From Datura wrightii (taxonomy: Eukaryota > Streptophyta > Magnoliopsida > Solanales > Solanaceae): DNA of 64,000 nucleotides. Numbering within the stretch: position 1 is the first letter of the stretch; each line of letters starts with the position of its first letter. Position numbers and translations under genes: made by a program. The notes beneath the pieces were generated by a model. It ran no database searches and was not told where the DNA came from. It worked only from the letters and a program-made list of their open reading frames with translations. Shown here one piece after another: positions 32,944 through 43,730 of this stretch. Where the stretch lies: positions 72,330,501 to 72,394,500 of the forward strand of contig JASDFA010000007.1 in the NCBI GenBank assembly GCA_035772735.1, written 5' to 3'.

Positions 32944-33480
32944 CTAGCGATCCTTGAGATTCTGTAGCACCACCCTCAAATGAGCGGCATGGTCCTCCTC
33001 GCTTCGAGAGTATATAAGGATGTCATCTATGAAAAAAATCATGAGCATATCCAAGTATGGCTTGAACACCTTGTTCATCAAATCCATAAAAGCTTCAGGA
33101 GCATTCTTCAGTCCAAAAGACATAACTACAAACTCGTAATGACCATACCAAGTCCTGAAGGCTGTCTTTGGGATGTCACTCTCCCGAACTTTGAGCTGAT
33201 GGTATCCAAATATAAGATCTATCTTTTGAAAGAACTTAGCACCCTGAAGCTGGTCAAATAAATCATCACTCCCAGGAAGAGGATACCTGTTCTTGATGGT
33301 GACCTTGTTCAATTGTCGATAGTCAACACACATACGAAGAGAACCATCTTGCTTTCAGAAGAAGAGAACTGGTGCACCCCAGGGGGATTTTCTCGGTCTG
33401 ATGAATCCCTTGTCTAAAAGGTCTTTCAACTGATCCTTCAACTCTATTAGCTTGGCTGGAGCCATTCTGTAAGGAGGGAT
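32944..33480 (-). pseudogene. Tekay-2 reverse transcriptase
   Basis: Open from 33333: MCVDYRQLNKVTIKNRYPLP, FQKIDLIFGYHQLKVRESDI, KTAFRTWYGHYEFVVMSFGL, AFMDLMNKVFKPYLD, and the intact palm motif FFIDDILIYS. The finger region upstream (33480-33340: APPYRMAPA-type start, WGAPVLFF-type segment) needs a frame correction. The catalytic residues survive, unlike in Tekay-3 and Athila-D. Confidence 0.85.
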
Positions 33481-33639
33481 AGATATAGGTTGCATATCGG
33501 GAAGAAGGTCAATACCAAAATTGATTTTTGTCTCTGGAGGGATTCCCGATAAATCATCTGGGAAGACTTCTGGATACTCACATACTACTAGAACTGACTG
33601 GATAGTCAGGGTCTCGGATGTAACATCCTTAACCCTAAC

Positions 33640-34135
33640 TTAATGGTACACGCAAATCTTAGAGATCATCTTTCTGGACTTAAGGTAGGAAATGAAATGA
33701 CCTATAGGCACAGTTGAACTACCCTTCCACTCTAGGACTGGATCACTTGAAAATCGGAGCTCTATCGCACAGGTTCTATAATTGACTGAGGCATAGCATA
33801 CAAATAGCCAAACCATGCCGAGGATAACATCAAAATAAGCCATGGCTAACTCTACTAGATTTGCTGAGCTTATTTTCTGAAGGACTGACAGGGAAATTTC
33901 TATACACCCATCGAGCTATAACTGAATCATCGAATGGAGTAAAGACTTTGAAGGGTTCTGATAGGATTTTGGGACTGACCCTGAAACTACTAGAAACATA
34001 GGGCGTCACAAAAGACAAAGTAGCCCCTAGATCTAACAAAGCATATACATCATGGTGGAAAACTTTTAACATACCAGTGACTATGTTTGGGGAGATCTCT
34101 ATTAGCACAGGTGGCGGACAACGCCAAAATAGATT
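33640..34135 (-). pseudogene. Tekay-2 aspartic protease
   Basis: Pieces: IVTGMLKVFHHDVYALLDLG with GATLSFVTPYVSS (34108-33950, catalytic D-L-G-A present), and AYFDVILGMVWLFVCYASVN (33843, relatives have DVILGMDWL, so the D of that motif is V). Two frame changes separate it from RT. Confidence 0.78.
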
Positions 34136-35316
34136 TACCCTAGCATCCCGCCACCTGTGCTAATAGATGCCCCCGCTGAGCTGGGAGTGCTGATGGGACT
34201 GCTGAACTAGTATCTGGGCCTTGTCCCCTATCATGACCTTGTCTGGCTGTTGGATAATCCCTAAGTATGTGTCCGGGCATCTCGCACCCGAAGCAAGCAC
34301 CTGTACCTGCCAAGCACTAGCCTACATATCTCCATTCATACCTGTCGCAAACAAGGATGCTGGAATCTGTGGGCCTACTGCTATGGCCTCTACAGCCTGA
34401 TGCTCTTCCTCTATGGTCATGCCTAGATCTGGATGGTACACTCATAGCCGACGATGCCGGGGCTGACGATCTCTGGTGGGACTGCTGATGGTGCCCACCA
34501 CCTAGTGCTACTAAGAGAACCCATAATGGTCTATCCTAGCCCTCTTAGCATCTCTCTTTCTCAGATGCACTGCCTCCATCTGTTGGGTACACAAAACCAT
34601 CCGAGGAAAATCCATATCGTGGTGAAGCATAGTGGTCCATCAATCCTTGTCCAGGTAGTCCGGTACTCCATGAACAAACCTACTCACTCAAGCTCTCTAA
34701 TAAACCACTAACTCTAGTGCGTACTTGTACAGATGAGTGAACTCTAAGGCATACTCCTGCACTATTATCTTTCCTTTCTTTAAATTCACAAACTCGGCCG
34801 CTTTCAGCTCCCTCATCTCACGAGGGAAGAACCGATCTACAAAAGAGGCATAGTACTCATCCCAACTGATAGGGCCTTCTCCAAATGCCCTACTATCCTT
34901 CCATTATTTAAGCAAATGTGCGTAACCCCCTTCAACTAATATAAGGCTAAGTCGGCGGGCTCCTCTCCTGTAACCCCCATGACCAGGGTGATCTTTAGAA
35001 TCTCATCGATGAACTCATGTGGATCCTCATCCACCTTTGACCTAAGAAACTCTAGAGGGTTCATCCTTAGGAAATCTCTAACTCTCGCCGCCACCGCATT
35101 CCCATTCTAAGGGACATGCACCACTGCCTGTTGATTGACCTGGGCGGTCAAAGCTTGTGCTAGCATCTGAATGGCTGCCCTGAATTTAATATGGGCAACC
35201 GGCTCCGGTGCGTGGTTCTCATGGGCTGGTGGGGCCTGTTGATGCCCGTCTCTAGTGCCATCCTCGTGGCCATTCCAATTCCTATTTCTTAAACCGTTAA
35301 CTCTATGGGGAGGCAT
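34136..35316 (-). pseudogene. Tekay-2 gag
   Basis: Starts at the ATG 35316 with MPPHRVNGLRNRNWNGHEDG and continues into AHIKFRAAIQMLAQALTAQV. The capsid order (MNPLEFL-type start, EDPHEFIDEI, later WYEEWKD-type pieces) is visible between 35080 and 34560 with stops. A zinc knuckle lies near 34300-34258: CFGCEMPGHILRDY, where the fourth ligand Cys is Tyr. Gag packages the genomic RNA. Confidence 0.78.
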
Positions 35317-35511
35317 GATTCTGCAAATGCGTATAGTACATGTTAGAAGGATAGAGAGACATTTCAATGCACAACCTAATTCATGAAAGAAAGGAACATT
35401 TCCTAAATGTCTCAGTAGGCTCTTCATCATAAGTGTGGCGCGCTTCACTCCCATGAAAAAGACTTTTTTTAATGTGGCTTTCAGACACCCTAGGACACTT
35501 CAAAACCTATT
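35317..35511 (-). other. Tekay-2 5' untranslated leader
   Basis: Between PBS and gag ATG; no motif of note. Confidence 0.6.
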
Positions 35512-35523
35512 GCTCTAATACTA
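35512..35523 (-). promoter_or_regulatory. Tekay-2 primer binding site (initiator Met tRNA type)
   Basis: Minus-strand TAGTATTAGAGC aligns with the canonical TGGTATCAGAGC, five bases after the LTR end. Both differences are the transitions expected from methylcytosine decay (one on each strand). Confidence 0.85.
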
Positions 35524-35528
35524 AGTTT

Positions 35529-37736
35529 TGTCAGGACCAAAATATAGGCCCGGATCAAGACACGGGACAAAAGCCCCGAGAGACTCCAAGTCGACTCATG
35601 GCATGAACATACGTCTAACTCAATTAATAAAAGTGGAAGATTTATCAAAATAAACATAGAGGAAGTCTAAACATAACATAACATCAGAATACGTACACGA
35701 ATCTGAAGCTGATTATACACTATGTCTGAAATGCCTCAAGTTCTAATGAATTGATGGAACAAGATCCCAACTAAATCTCTGAGTCTGAAACTGAAAATAC
35801 AAAGATAACTGAAGGAATGGTCCTCGGGAGATGATGAATCACCAACTGAGACTAGATCTAACTCTAGAAACTGTCTAGTGACTGGGTTGAGTCTAAATAT
35901 CGGAGCCTATATCATGAAATGATACATCATAGAGTATGTGGTCAGTACGTGGGATGTATCGAGTATGCAAGATAAGTAAAACCACAAAGTAAGTTGAATC
36001 AGTAACAATGCATAATATAAAACATAATCAAGATAACAATCTAAGAGTAGGCTTGCATGTAGTTTTCTAAAATCATGATCAAAACATAATTGAACATCAT
36101 AAATGAATCGAACGTCCCAAAGCTGAAATATAATAATCATAAATAAAACTAAGCATTAAGTCAAACCTGCTGAAAACATAATATCATCACTGATGTACAT
36201 GGATAACTGAAATCATGAGGAACAATGGGAGACTCGTCATGTAACCGATATTACCACGATAGAGCTTACATGCTCCCGACTATCGCACTCAAGTGGGTTG
36301 AGCCGTCCAAAGCCTTGCCAGGGATAAGGACACTACCATGATATCGATATCAAGCTGAAGGCCCCTTGGGGCAGGGGAGACCCAAATAATTTGATCATAC
36401 CTACGTTGGCTCGTAGTTTAGAGGCATAGGGTTGACTGACCCTTAGCCTACCCGGTGCTAGACACAACTCCCAAAAACATGCATATGCTCTCGATCATTT
36501 TTCAATGAAGCTGATCGTTGTCTAGTGACAAATCTGAATAATCATGTACTTATAAAATCTAAAATCATACATGAGGATCCTTGGCTCAAACCATACCACA
36601 AGCTGAACATAATCGGGAGTCTTGATCCAAAACCATGTGGTAAGCTATTTCTTGAAATCATAAATCATGCTTGAAAATATGGGCTTTCCTAATACTTAAA
36701 TATGGTTGAAAATACTTGATAGACTTGAAATCATGATCATAGACATGGGTAACTTGGAAACATACTTTTCTCATAAATACCTCATCATACTTGAACATGC
36801 ATCATAGATCTCAACTTTCATAAACTTTCATAGATGGGCATCATAATTTATAAAACTTGAAAACATGATTTATAATTGAAAATATTGTAAGACTTGCCCA
36901 TGAATCATAATTCAACAATAGAAATATGCTTAGATCATACCCATGGTAGAAAGTTAGAAAATTCATGCATTGGGTTAAAACCCCATAGAATCAACATGTA
37001 GATTTTCATGAATTAGAGATGGATTTTGCATGGGTGTGAACAAATTCACCCATTCATAACCCTACATACCTGAGAGAATCTGATTCTACAACTTTTCTGA
37101 TTGCTCAAGGAATAATTGAGGAAGAACTTGGATGAAACTAAGCTTGATCACCTCTCTAGACTTCTAATCTTGCACGAATGAGTTAGGAATAGCTTAGGAT
37201 GAACTTAACCTTCTTAAATTACATATTCAATGCTTAAAACGATGTAGTTTAGGCCTTACGATCATAGGAATTACGGAAAAGCCCTTATTAAACTCACAAG
37301 GAAAAATAGACTACCCATCCCAATGAGGGACTAGATGAGTCGTCGTCCTTGGCCATGACCCGTTGCCACAAGTCATCAAGTACACTGCAAAAAATTCACT
37401 TGGGGCTCACCACAGTGAACATAACGGGTCGTTACTTGTGACCATGTTCAGTGGTCACCTCTCATTGCCCTTACTGCTAAAAATTCTCCTCTCTTTAACC
37501 AACCTTGACCACGGGTGACCTAACGAGCCGTGGGGCTGACCACAACTCGTGGTCATGCCCATGGTTAATCAGAACTTGAAATTTCCACTTAATTCTAACT
37601 CCTCACCACGAGTCACTTAACAACTCATGGTCATCCTAACGGGTTACAGGACCACTCGTTCTATGACCTGGTGTAGAAAATCACATTTTCTCTATTTCAA
37701 CTCCTAGGTCTGATCTTAGGTTTTTGGGATATAACA
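35529..37736 (-). repeat. Tekay-2 5' LTR (2208 bp)
   Basis: On the minus strand it starts at 37736 (TGTTATATCCC) and ends TCCTGACA at 35529. It contains the motif cluster at 37320-37660 and CAGGTATGTAGGG at about 37072-37060. ORFs inside are chance. Confidence 0.92.
37320..37660 (-). promoter_or_regulatory. Motif cluster in the Tekay-2 5' LTR
   Basis: The same region as 30000-30360 of the other LTR, with ctcaccacgagtcacttaac, aacgagccgtggggctgacc, cacaactcgtggtcatg and others. Confidence 0.6.
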
Positions 37737-38309
37737 AAGGTTGCTCCCAAGAGCAGGTTGAAAAGGCTGCAAGCTCTTGAGGCTCCCGAAGTGTCTACCT
37801 CTCATGATCTAGAGCAGGACCCAATGGCCCCCAATCTCAGCATACCATACCCTAAGGCATCGGGCCAGGATTTCGGGGAAATGCCCGTTAGGGAAGCCTC
37901 TCCTCCTCATACCTCCTATCGCCCAAGTAGCCTCCAGAAGCTAGCAGAGATGACCTACTCCCATGAGAGCCAACTTTATAAATTTTCTAAAAGTCTCCCT
38001 AAGTTGATTGTCAAAACAGTAAAGAAGGAGATGAAGTCCATATTTGATAGCTTGGGAAAGCTTTGTACTTGCGTGGATGTTGTGGAGGGAACTATCACAT
38101 CTCTCCGAGATAAAGTTAGAGAATGGAAAGGTCAGACATCAGTGGAGGTCCCCGATATGAGCATGCTCGACGTAGCTATGGCTTCCCCTTCTACAACTCG
38201 AGGCCCCATAGATGACCTATTTGGTGGCTTAGGGGATGAAGATGAAGGCTTGGGAGATGCTGGACACGATGAGAATGATAAGGTCGAGGATGGAGAGGAT
38301 GATGAGTGA
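37737..38309 (+). pseudogene. Athila-C ORF3, C-terminal part
   Basis: Continues ORF3 after the Tekay-2 insertion with VAPKSRLKRLQALEAPEVST. A coiled-coil-like charged region follows (KLIVKTVKKEMKSIFDSLGK, VVEGTITSLRDKVREWKGQ), ending in an acidic tail (GGLGDEDEGLGDAG, DKVEDGEDDE-stop at 38309). The whole 183-codon tail is open, which is unusual for this window. Function unknown. Confidence 0.7.
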
Positions 38310-40300
38310 CCACTTCAGGGAGTTCTTACCCTTACTTGTCTTGTATGCATACATTGGGGACAATGTATTGTTTTAGTTGGGGGTGGGACATGTGTATCTT
38401 TTTTGTGTTCTTTTGTGGTTATTACTCGTTGGTTTTATGCCCTTGTCAGGCTTTTACAGATAATGTTGATGTTGTCCTTGTTGGGATTTTGTTTTGAAAG
38501 TTGTGATGGTTGTTGAGCCTTTGTTATGCTAAGGATGAATGAAATGAATTTGTCTTGAATTTTTAGTGCATATTATTGGGTTTTTATTTAATTTGAAAAA
38601 TGTTTCATGATCCAAGTATGATTTTTGCCTTTGTGAATAGTACTTAGTGAATAAACTTTGAGGGTTTTCTTTATACCATGGTTTTTTTCCGAGGAGCAAT
38701 TTCTTTTTCTTTTCTTTTTATTGTCAAACCGGGTGACATTTCTCGATGATAGATTGTGAGGCAACTTTCTAAGAGAAAATGTCATGTTTTTGAGTCTCGT
38801 TGGAATTATTTTTGAGAGGTACTACCAAAAATTTTTGTATGGCGTGAAAAAAAAATGAATTGGGAAGAAATGGGGCATTCGAAATTGAAAATGTAGCACT
38901 CACTTGTAATACAATTCACATTCCTTCTTTGGCTTGTTGATTCACATGCTCGATTGTCTTAAATCATAATCCGCTTGTGGTAATGAATTGTATGAACTCT
39001 TTGGGTGTGATACCTTGTATGGTGAGGTTGATTGAATAATTCTCATGCATCTATGCTTGTCTATGAACTCGCCCTAAGTGTGACTTAAGGTGAAATTCTA
39101 GATGTAGTTGCACTTAGAACATGATTTTAGGCTTCCTATTGCTAGTCAGTTTATCCAAAATGACCTTCTTAAACATCTTCCTTCGCTAGAAAATATTGAG
39201 TAGTTGAACTTTTTTTTTTTGGATACCACATTACAAGCAAATTACCCTTTTTAATCCTCTTCTTTGACACCAATCCTCCCTAGTTGCTAATTGTGGAAAA
39301 TGAATAATGTGGCTTCAAGACCAAGAAATTGGGAGAGATGTGATGAGCTTCAATGTGAGGTAGCACCAAAGTATGATTAAAATGAATGAATTGGTTGAGG
39401 ATGAAGAGAGCAGAGATTATAAAAAGCGCAAAGAGAGAGCTTTCGCAAAGGTTAGCGAATAAGAAAATTTCCTCCCATCCATCCTTCCGACAATGCATTA
39501 TTGATTGAAGAACCTTGAATCATGGAAATAAAAAGAAGAGTGAAAGGTGTTACCTCTCATTTAGATGAGGCTAAATGTGAAATCCAAAGGATTTATCAGG
39601 GTGGCTCTAGATAAACGAAAGATGAAGGCGGTGAGAAAGGAGAGACAAGGTGGAAAGATCTAAAAAGTGTGATGGGATATTAAAAGTGTTCACAAAAATG
39701 CATTAGGGAGGTTCTAACCACTAGAACTCATTATTTATCCTACCTTGACCCCTAGCCTTCATTATTACCTCCAAGTCCTAATTGATTTTGAGTGTAAAAA
39801 CTCTACATTAGTGGTGAGTTACATGAAGGGCAAGCCTATGGTCAAGTTGTGTGCATGGAGAATTTCTTTGTGAGAGTGAGCACGATTTTCTTATTCTATA
39901 ATCCCTTGTGTGTGCATGGCTTGATCATAAAAAGGGATTCTCTTTTGTCGTGAGTGCCATCACCCACTTTGAGGACATGCTTGTATTGGTGTAAAGATGT
40001 AATTGAGACATGAGTGTTGTGAGCTTCAAAGAAAGCTTTGAATGTAAAGTTGCAATGATATGAGATGATATATGTTCTTGTTTTGCTAAACCATGCTTTT
40101 GCTTTGAAGAATGAAAGCATTTGTGAATCATTCCTATTTATGTGGTTACCTCTTGAAACTTCTACGTATTTTGGAAGTCTCTTCTCTTTTCTTTTAGTTG
40201 GTAGGCATTTTTGGGTTTCTTAGGCTCATTGGTCCTTGGTGCATAGATTCAGATTGTAAAACATGTTTTTTCTATTTGCTCATTTATAAGGAATTGCATT
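38310..40300 (+). other. Athila-C 3' untranslated region
   Basis: About 2 kb without a recognisable protein. It begins with the segment ACATTGGGGACAATGTATTG followed by a G-rich run TTGGGGGTGGGAC near 38375, which is typical of the region after ORF3 in Athila elements. Short minus-strand ORFs here (38588, 39280, 39896) match nothing known. Confidence 0.5.
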
Positions 40301-40335
40301 ACTTGAGGACAAGCAATGTTTCAAATTTAGGGGTT
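40301..40335 (+). promoter_or_regulatory. Athila-C polypurine tract with upstream ACTTGAGGACAAGC element
   Basis: ACTTGAGGACAAGC (40301-40314, stem CTTG/CAAG) precedes the purine run AAATTTAGGGG by a few bases, and the LTR begins at 40336. The ACTTGAGGACAAGC element is commonly seen before Athila 3' LTRs. Confidence 0.7.
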
Positions 40336-41568
40336 TGATAAGTTGTTAATTAACCAACTCATTAAGCTCTTAGAGATGTGTTTTGTTTAGTTTTTAGGTC
40401 ATTTAGGTGGATTTTATGCCCTTTCTCCTTGATCTTGGTAGGTAATTAACTTGACTAGACAAAGCATGAAATTGAGAAAAATAGCATGAAAATGGAGATG
40501 AGGACCGGTGCTCCATCGGAGGCCACCAGTGAACTGCTGATGCCAACACTGAATTTCTCCAAAACCCACTACCACTAGCCGCGACCGACTAGCAGACTAT
40601 GAACTAGCACCAGAAAATCATCGGTGTCTTGCAAGTGACGTATGTTTGAAAAGGGACGTCTTGCAGGTAGATAGAGAATTATTCATCTTTTTCTTTAAGA
40701 GGTAGAAAAAAACACCATTGGAGATCAGAACCTTGTGCTTGAATTTTCTTATTCATTCTGTTGAACGGATATTGAATTATTACTTAATGTTATGTCTTCT
40801 TCTACTTACATGAGTGACTAAATTCCTTTCTAGGGGTGTGTAAATGATTGGGATTGATTTATATTGGGTGTTGTGTATTTGATCATAGATTTACTCAATT
40901 GGTATAATTTTAGTGTTTCCTTTAGTTTTAATCTAAATACTCATAGTTGCAAATTTGGGTGATATTTACTTACTCTAATTTTGCTTGATAAAGGAATTTA
41001 GAGTATGGGTGAGGAAATAATAATGGGTAATTGGATGTTGATCATGTAGGGTGAGGCTAGAAATAGCCAAAACCCATTGTCACAAACCCATTGAGAATCA
41101 AAGCTAGAAATAGTTGAATGTTGCCCAAGTTGATGTGGTTGTTGTGAAAAGGACTTTAGGGTTTGAGAAAACCCTATGTGTAAGGCATCTAATTGGTTGA
41201 GAAACATAGGATGCCACCTCTTACACAACTAACTATACTATTGAGTAATGCTAGGAGATGTTATCAATCCCAATCTAATGAAGCCCCATCAATATCACAC
41301 CGCTAGTATTCTCTCCTTTAGTATTTTCTACATTTTGTCCCTGTTTTTGTGTGCGAATTCATATTTCAATTGACAAGTTGTGATTTCCCCAATTTGGACA
41401 TTATTGTTTTTGAGAAATTGATGCAAGTTACTTCAATTTGATAGATAAATCTTGCGTGATCAACTAACATTTCCTATGGGATTTTGCCCCGACACTCGTC
41501 GAGTATATTTGTTTTACCAATGACTGTTTGCACTCTTTCATTAAGAGGAGTGAATTTGGATGTTACCA
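40336..41568 (+). repeat. Athila-C 3' LTR (1233 bp)
   Basis: Starts TGATAAGTTGT and ends GATGTTACCA. It aligns with 21887-23304 but is about 185 bp shorter, mainly after the motif cluster near 40640. It is followed by the target duplication GATTT. Confidence 0.9.
40500..40640 (+). promoter_or_regulatory. Decayed motif cluster in the Athila-C 3' LTR
   Basis: gaccggtgctccatcgg and agcaccagaaaatcatcggtg correspond to the sharp inverted repeats of the 5' LTR; most CG dinucleotides in the arms have become TG or CA. Confidence 0.6.
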
Positions 41569-41573
41569 GATTT

Positions 41574-42809
41574 ATGGAAATGAAATATGATCCCATTACT
41601 CATGATGTAATTGGTGCTAATCTCTTACATCCCGCAGTAGGGAATATGGTATTCTATATCAATTGCACTATGCTCCATCTTTTACAGATAAAAGGCTTAT
41701 TTGGGGTCCTGCGAGCAAGGATGATAATTGACACATAAAGATGATTGTCAATATGTTCCAATCCTTAATTTTAGGTAATGTGAGTCAAGAATATATGTGG
41801 TTGAGGTTATTTCCTTTCTCCTTGATGGGAGAAGCTACAATCTGGTTTAAAGAGCTCCCCTATCAGGCGATAACCACTTGGGATTAGCCGCTTGATGTTT
41901 TCCTTGATAGGTTTTGCCCCTTGTTGGATTCTAAAATTTCGAGACAAGATTGCTAATTTTGTATGAGCACAAGGGGATCCTATCCATGAGGTGTGGATAA
42001 GATTTAAGAGGAAGGTTGCACAATGCCCAACACATGGCCTTCTAGATAACATGCTCCTTCAACACTTCTGTCGCTCGTTGGACCCTAGCAATAAAATTAT
42101 CATCAATAACTTAGCTGGGGGTGCTCTAATAGACCAACCTTTTTAGTTTTCATAAGTCTTAGTTGAGAAAATGGCAAGAACAAATCATGCACGGGGTGCA
42201 TGGAGAGTTGAGGCAGCAATGGGTGTTACCTCTACAAATATGATCGAAGAATGGGAAAGGAAAAGCGAAGGGTGAGATAGAAAAATGGCAGCCATCATGG
42301 AACTTCTCAAAGTACTTACTACACAAATGATGGAAACAAGTGTATGGAGTACGAATGCCATTGGAACAATTGACAAGCTGAAGTACATTGAAGATGAGGT
42401 TTATTTCCTCGATGCTAGTTGGGAGTTTGTTATAGCAACCTATGGTAGGGGTTTCCATCAAGGTTATCAAGACGCAAGTAAAAGCACTTAGAGATGGGGA
42501 TATGGAGATCAAGGTCGGAACTATTAGCCTACAGGTGATTTCGGCTATCAAGGAAGAGAAAAGTCCATCCATTCAAACATTGAAACTTTTCTTGAAAGTG
42601 TTTTGGTAAGGGTGACTTTCACAAATTTAGGAGTCCGACAGTTGAAGTGTGATCTACAAGCCCTCACTCAAACCTGGAATCTCGTGATGTTTCAATTAAG
42701 AAGCTTGAAGAATGAATGAATTATTGGCATCTCAAATAGAGCGGGCTTAAACGTAGATGCAAGGGTCCCATCAGTGAAAATGATTACCACAAATTTTTAA
42801 TGTGGTAAA
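41574..42809 (+). pseudogene. Athila-B gag, main part
   Basis: Continues the frame begun at 21840: MEMKYDPITHDVIGANLLHP, VFYINCTMLHLLQIKGLFG. After stops and frame changes it shows LMGEATIWFKELPYQ, IHEVWIRFKRKVAQCPTHGL and LLQHFCRSLDPSNKIIINNL, then ALIDQPF. The C-terminal tail (42285-42490) reads MAAIMELLKVLTTQMMETSV. The order is that of the Athila capsid. It ends where the chromovirus LTR begins. Confidence 0.75.
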
Positions 42810-43645
42810 TGTTACAAGGGTGATTTTTTTCACTTTCACCACTGCCGGCAGTTGCACTATACAGCACAACTTCAGCCTTGCACACCAACTAGCCGTCTAG
42901 GGACTTAGAATAATTTTAGGCTAAACAGAACATAAAAAGCACACACTCAACAATTACGGGAAACTTCCCACCTTTATTAATCTTGCAGATATACAAAGGA
43001 CACTCTGAATTTGGAAGGCTTACAATGACACTCAATGCCTTAGCCAAATTCTGCCTACCATGATTTATAGGCTACCAACCGGCAGTTACAAAGGGATAGG
43101 GACATCTAGCTGGCACATGCCAGCTCACAAGGAACTTAACAAACAATATCCCAAAGTTATGGGACGCCTAGGGATAGTTACAATTCGAAATTCAAATTTC
43201 AAAACCGCCCAACCACTCCTATGTCGCGCGCACGCGTCCACGCCAGCACACATACCAGGCTTGCGCGTGCGTCAGCACCCATGCCAGCGCCCAGCGTCCT
43301 CAGCTTCAACACTTAGAATATTTTCCAGCCTTCCTTACCTTGCCCATTCCATGCTAATGCCCACAAGCTTGCCTTGCACTCGTCTAGCACTTGACCATGC
43401 CATCACCTAGCTGAGTTATCCCACAACTTGCACGCATGCCCAATAGGTGCCATGCGCCTGTCTGTCGCCCTTTGCTGATCAAGGCCGCCTTGCCAACACT
43501 CAAGTATGCCATGCCTTGGCTGAATGCCATGCACATCATCCAGCCACATGCACTATTGCCGAAGCCCACAACTGGCATGCCCAGACAGTGCCTCCTTGGC
43601 ATGCCACTGCCGATATTCGTCAAGTTCTAGCTTGACGGTCTAACA
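42810..43645 (-). repeat. Galadriel-like chromovirus 3' LTR (about 836 bp)
   Basis: On the minus strand it begins TGTTAGACCGTCAAGC at 43645, directly after a purine tract. The best left end is TGTTACA at 42810, which gives inverted ends TGTTA/TAACA. It includes a GC-rich stretch (43200-43620) rich in tgcc-atgcc repeats. The left boundary is an estimate. Confidence 0.65.
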
Positions 43646-43660
43646 AATCACCCCCACCAG
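43646..43660 (-). promoter_or_regulatory. Chromovirus polypurine tract
   Basis: Minus-strand CTGGTGGGGGTGATT lies immediately before the LTR start TGTTAGACC. Confidence 0.8.
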
Positions 43661-43730
43661 TTGAACTCGACCTCCTCGTCGAGGCCATCTTAAGATAGTC
43701 CTCCAGTTGCTTCTCGAACTACCATAGTTT

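Larger units (their letters stand above)
28209..37736 (-). mobile_element. Tekay-2: complete Del/Tekay chromovirus (9.5 kb)
   Basis: Minus strand: 5' LTR 35529-37736, PBS, gag, protease, RT, RNase H, integrase with chromodomain, polypurine tract, 3' LTR 28209-30433. It is inserted in ORF3 of Athila-C: the ORF3 frame reads VNRKRDA up to the left edge and VAPKSRLKRLQAL from the right edge. No matching 5-bp target duplication is evident (left flank gcgga, right flank aaggt). All coding domains carry stops or frame changes. Confidence 0.92.
21887..41568 (+). mobile_element. Athila-C: complete pol-less Athila element with a nested Tekay insertion
   Basis: Both LTRs (21887-23304 and 40336-41568), PBS and polypurine tract are present, and a perfect 5-bp target duplication GATTT flanks it (21882-21886, 41569-41573). 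Total 19.7 kb, of which 9.5 kb is the Tekay-2 insertion. Internal content is gag, protease, spacer and ORF3 only. RT, RNase H and integrase are absent, and the protease runs directly into the block that follows integrase in complete Athilas. Confidence 0.9.

Noticed and set aside
38370..38390. TTGGGGGTGGGAC as the Athila-C 3' polypurine tract
   Set aside because: The true LTR begins 2 kb later at 40336, confirmed by the other LTR and the target duplication.
42159..42572. 137-codon minus-strand ORF with hydrophobic, Cys-rich look
   Set aside because: Antisense to the Athila-B gag tail; no membrane protein family recognised.
43060..43635. Several overlapping GC-rich ORFs on both strands
   Set aside because: They sit in the chromovirus LTR and reflect its local GC-rich repeats.
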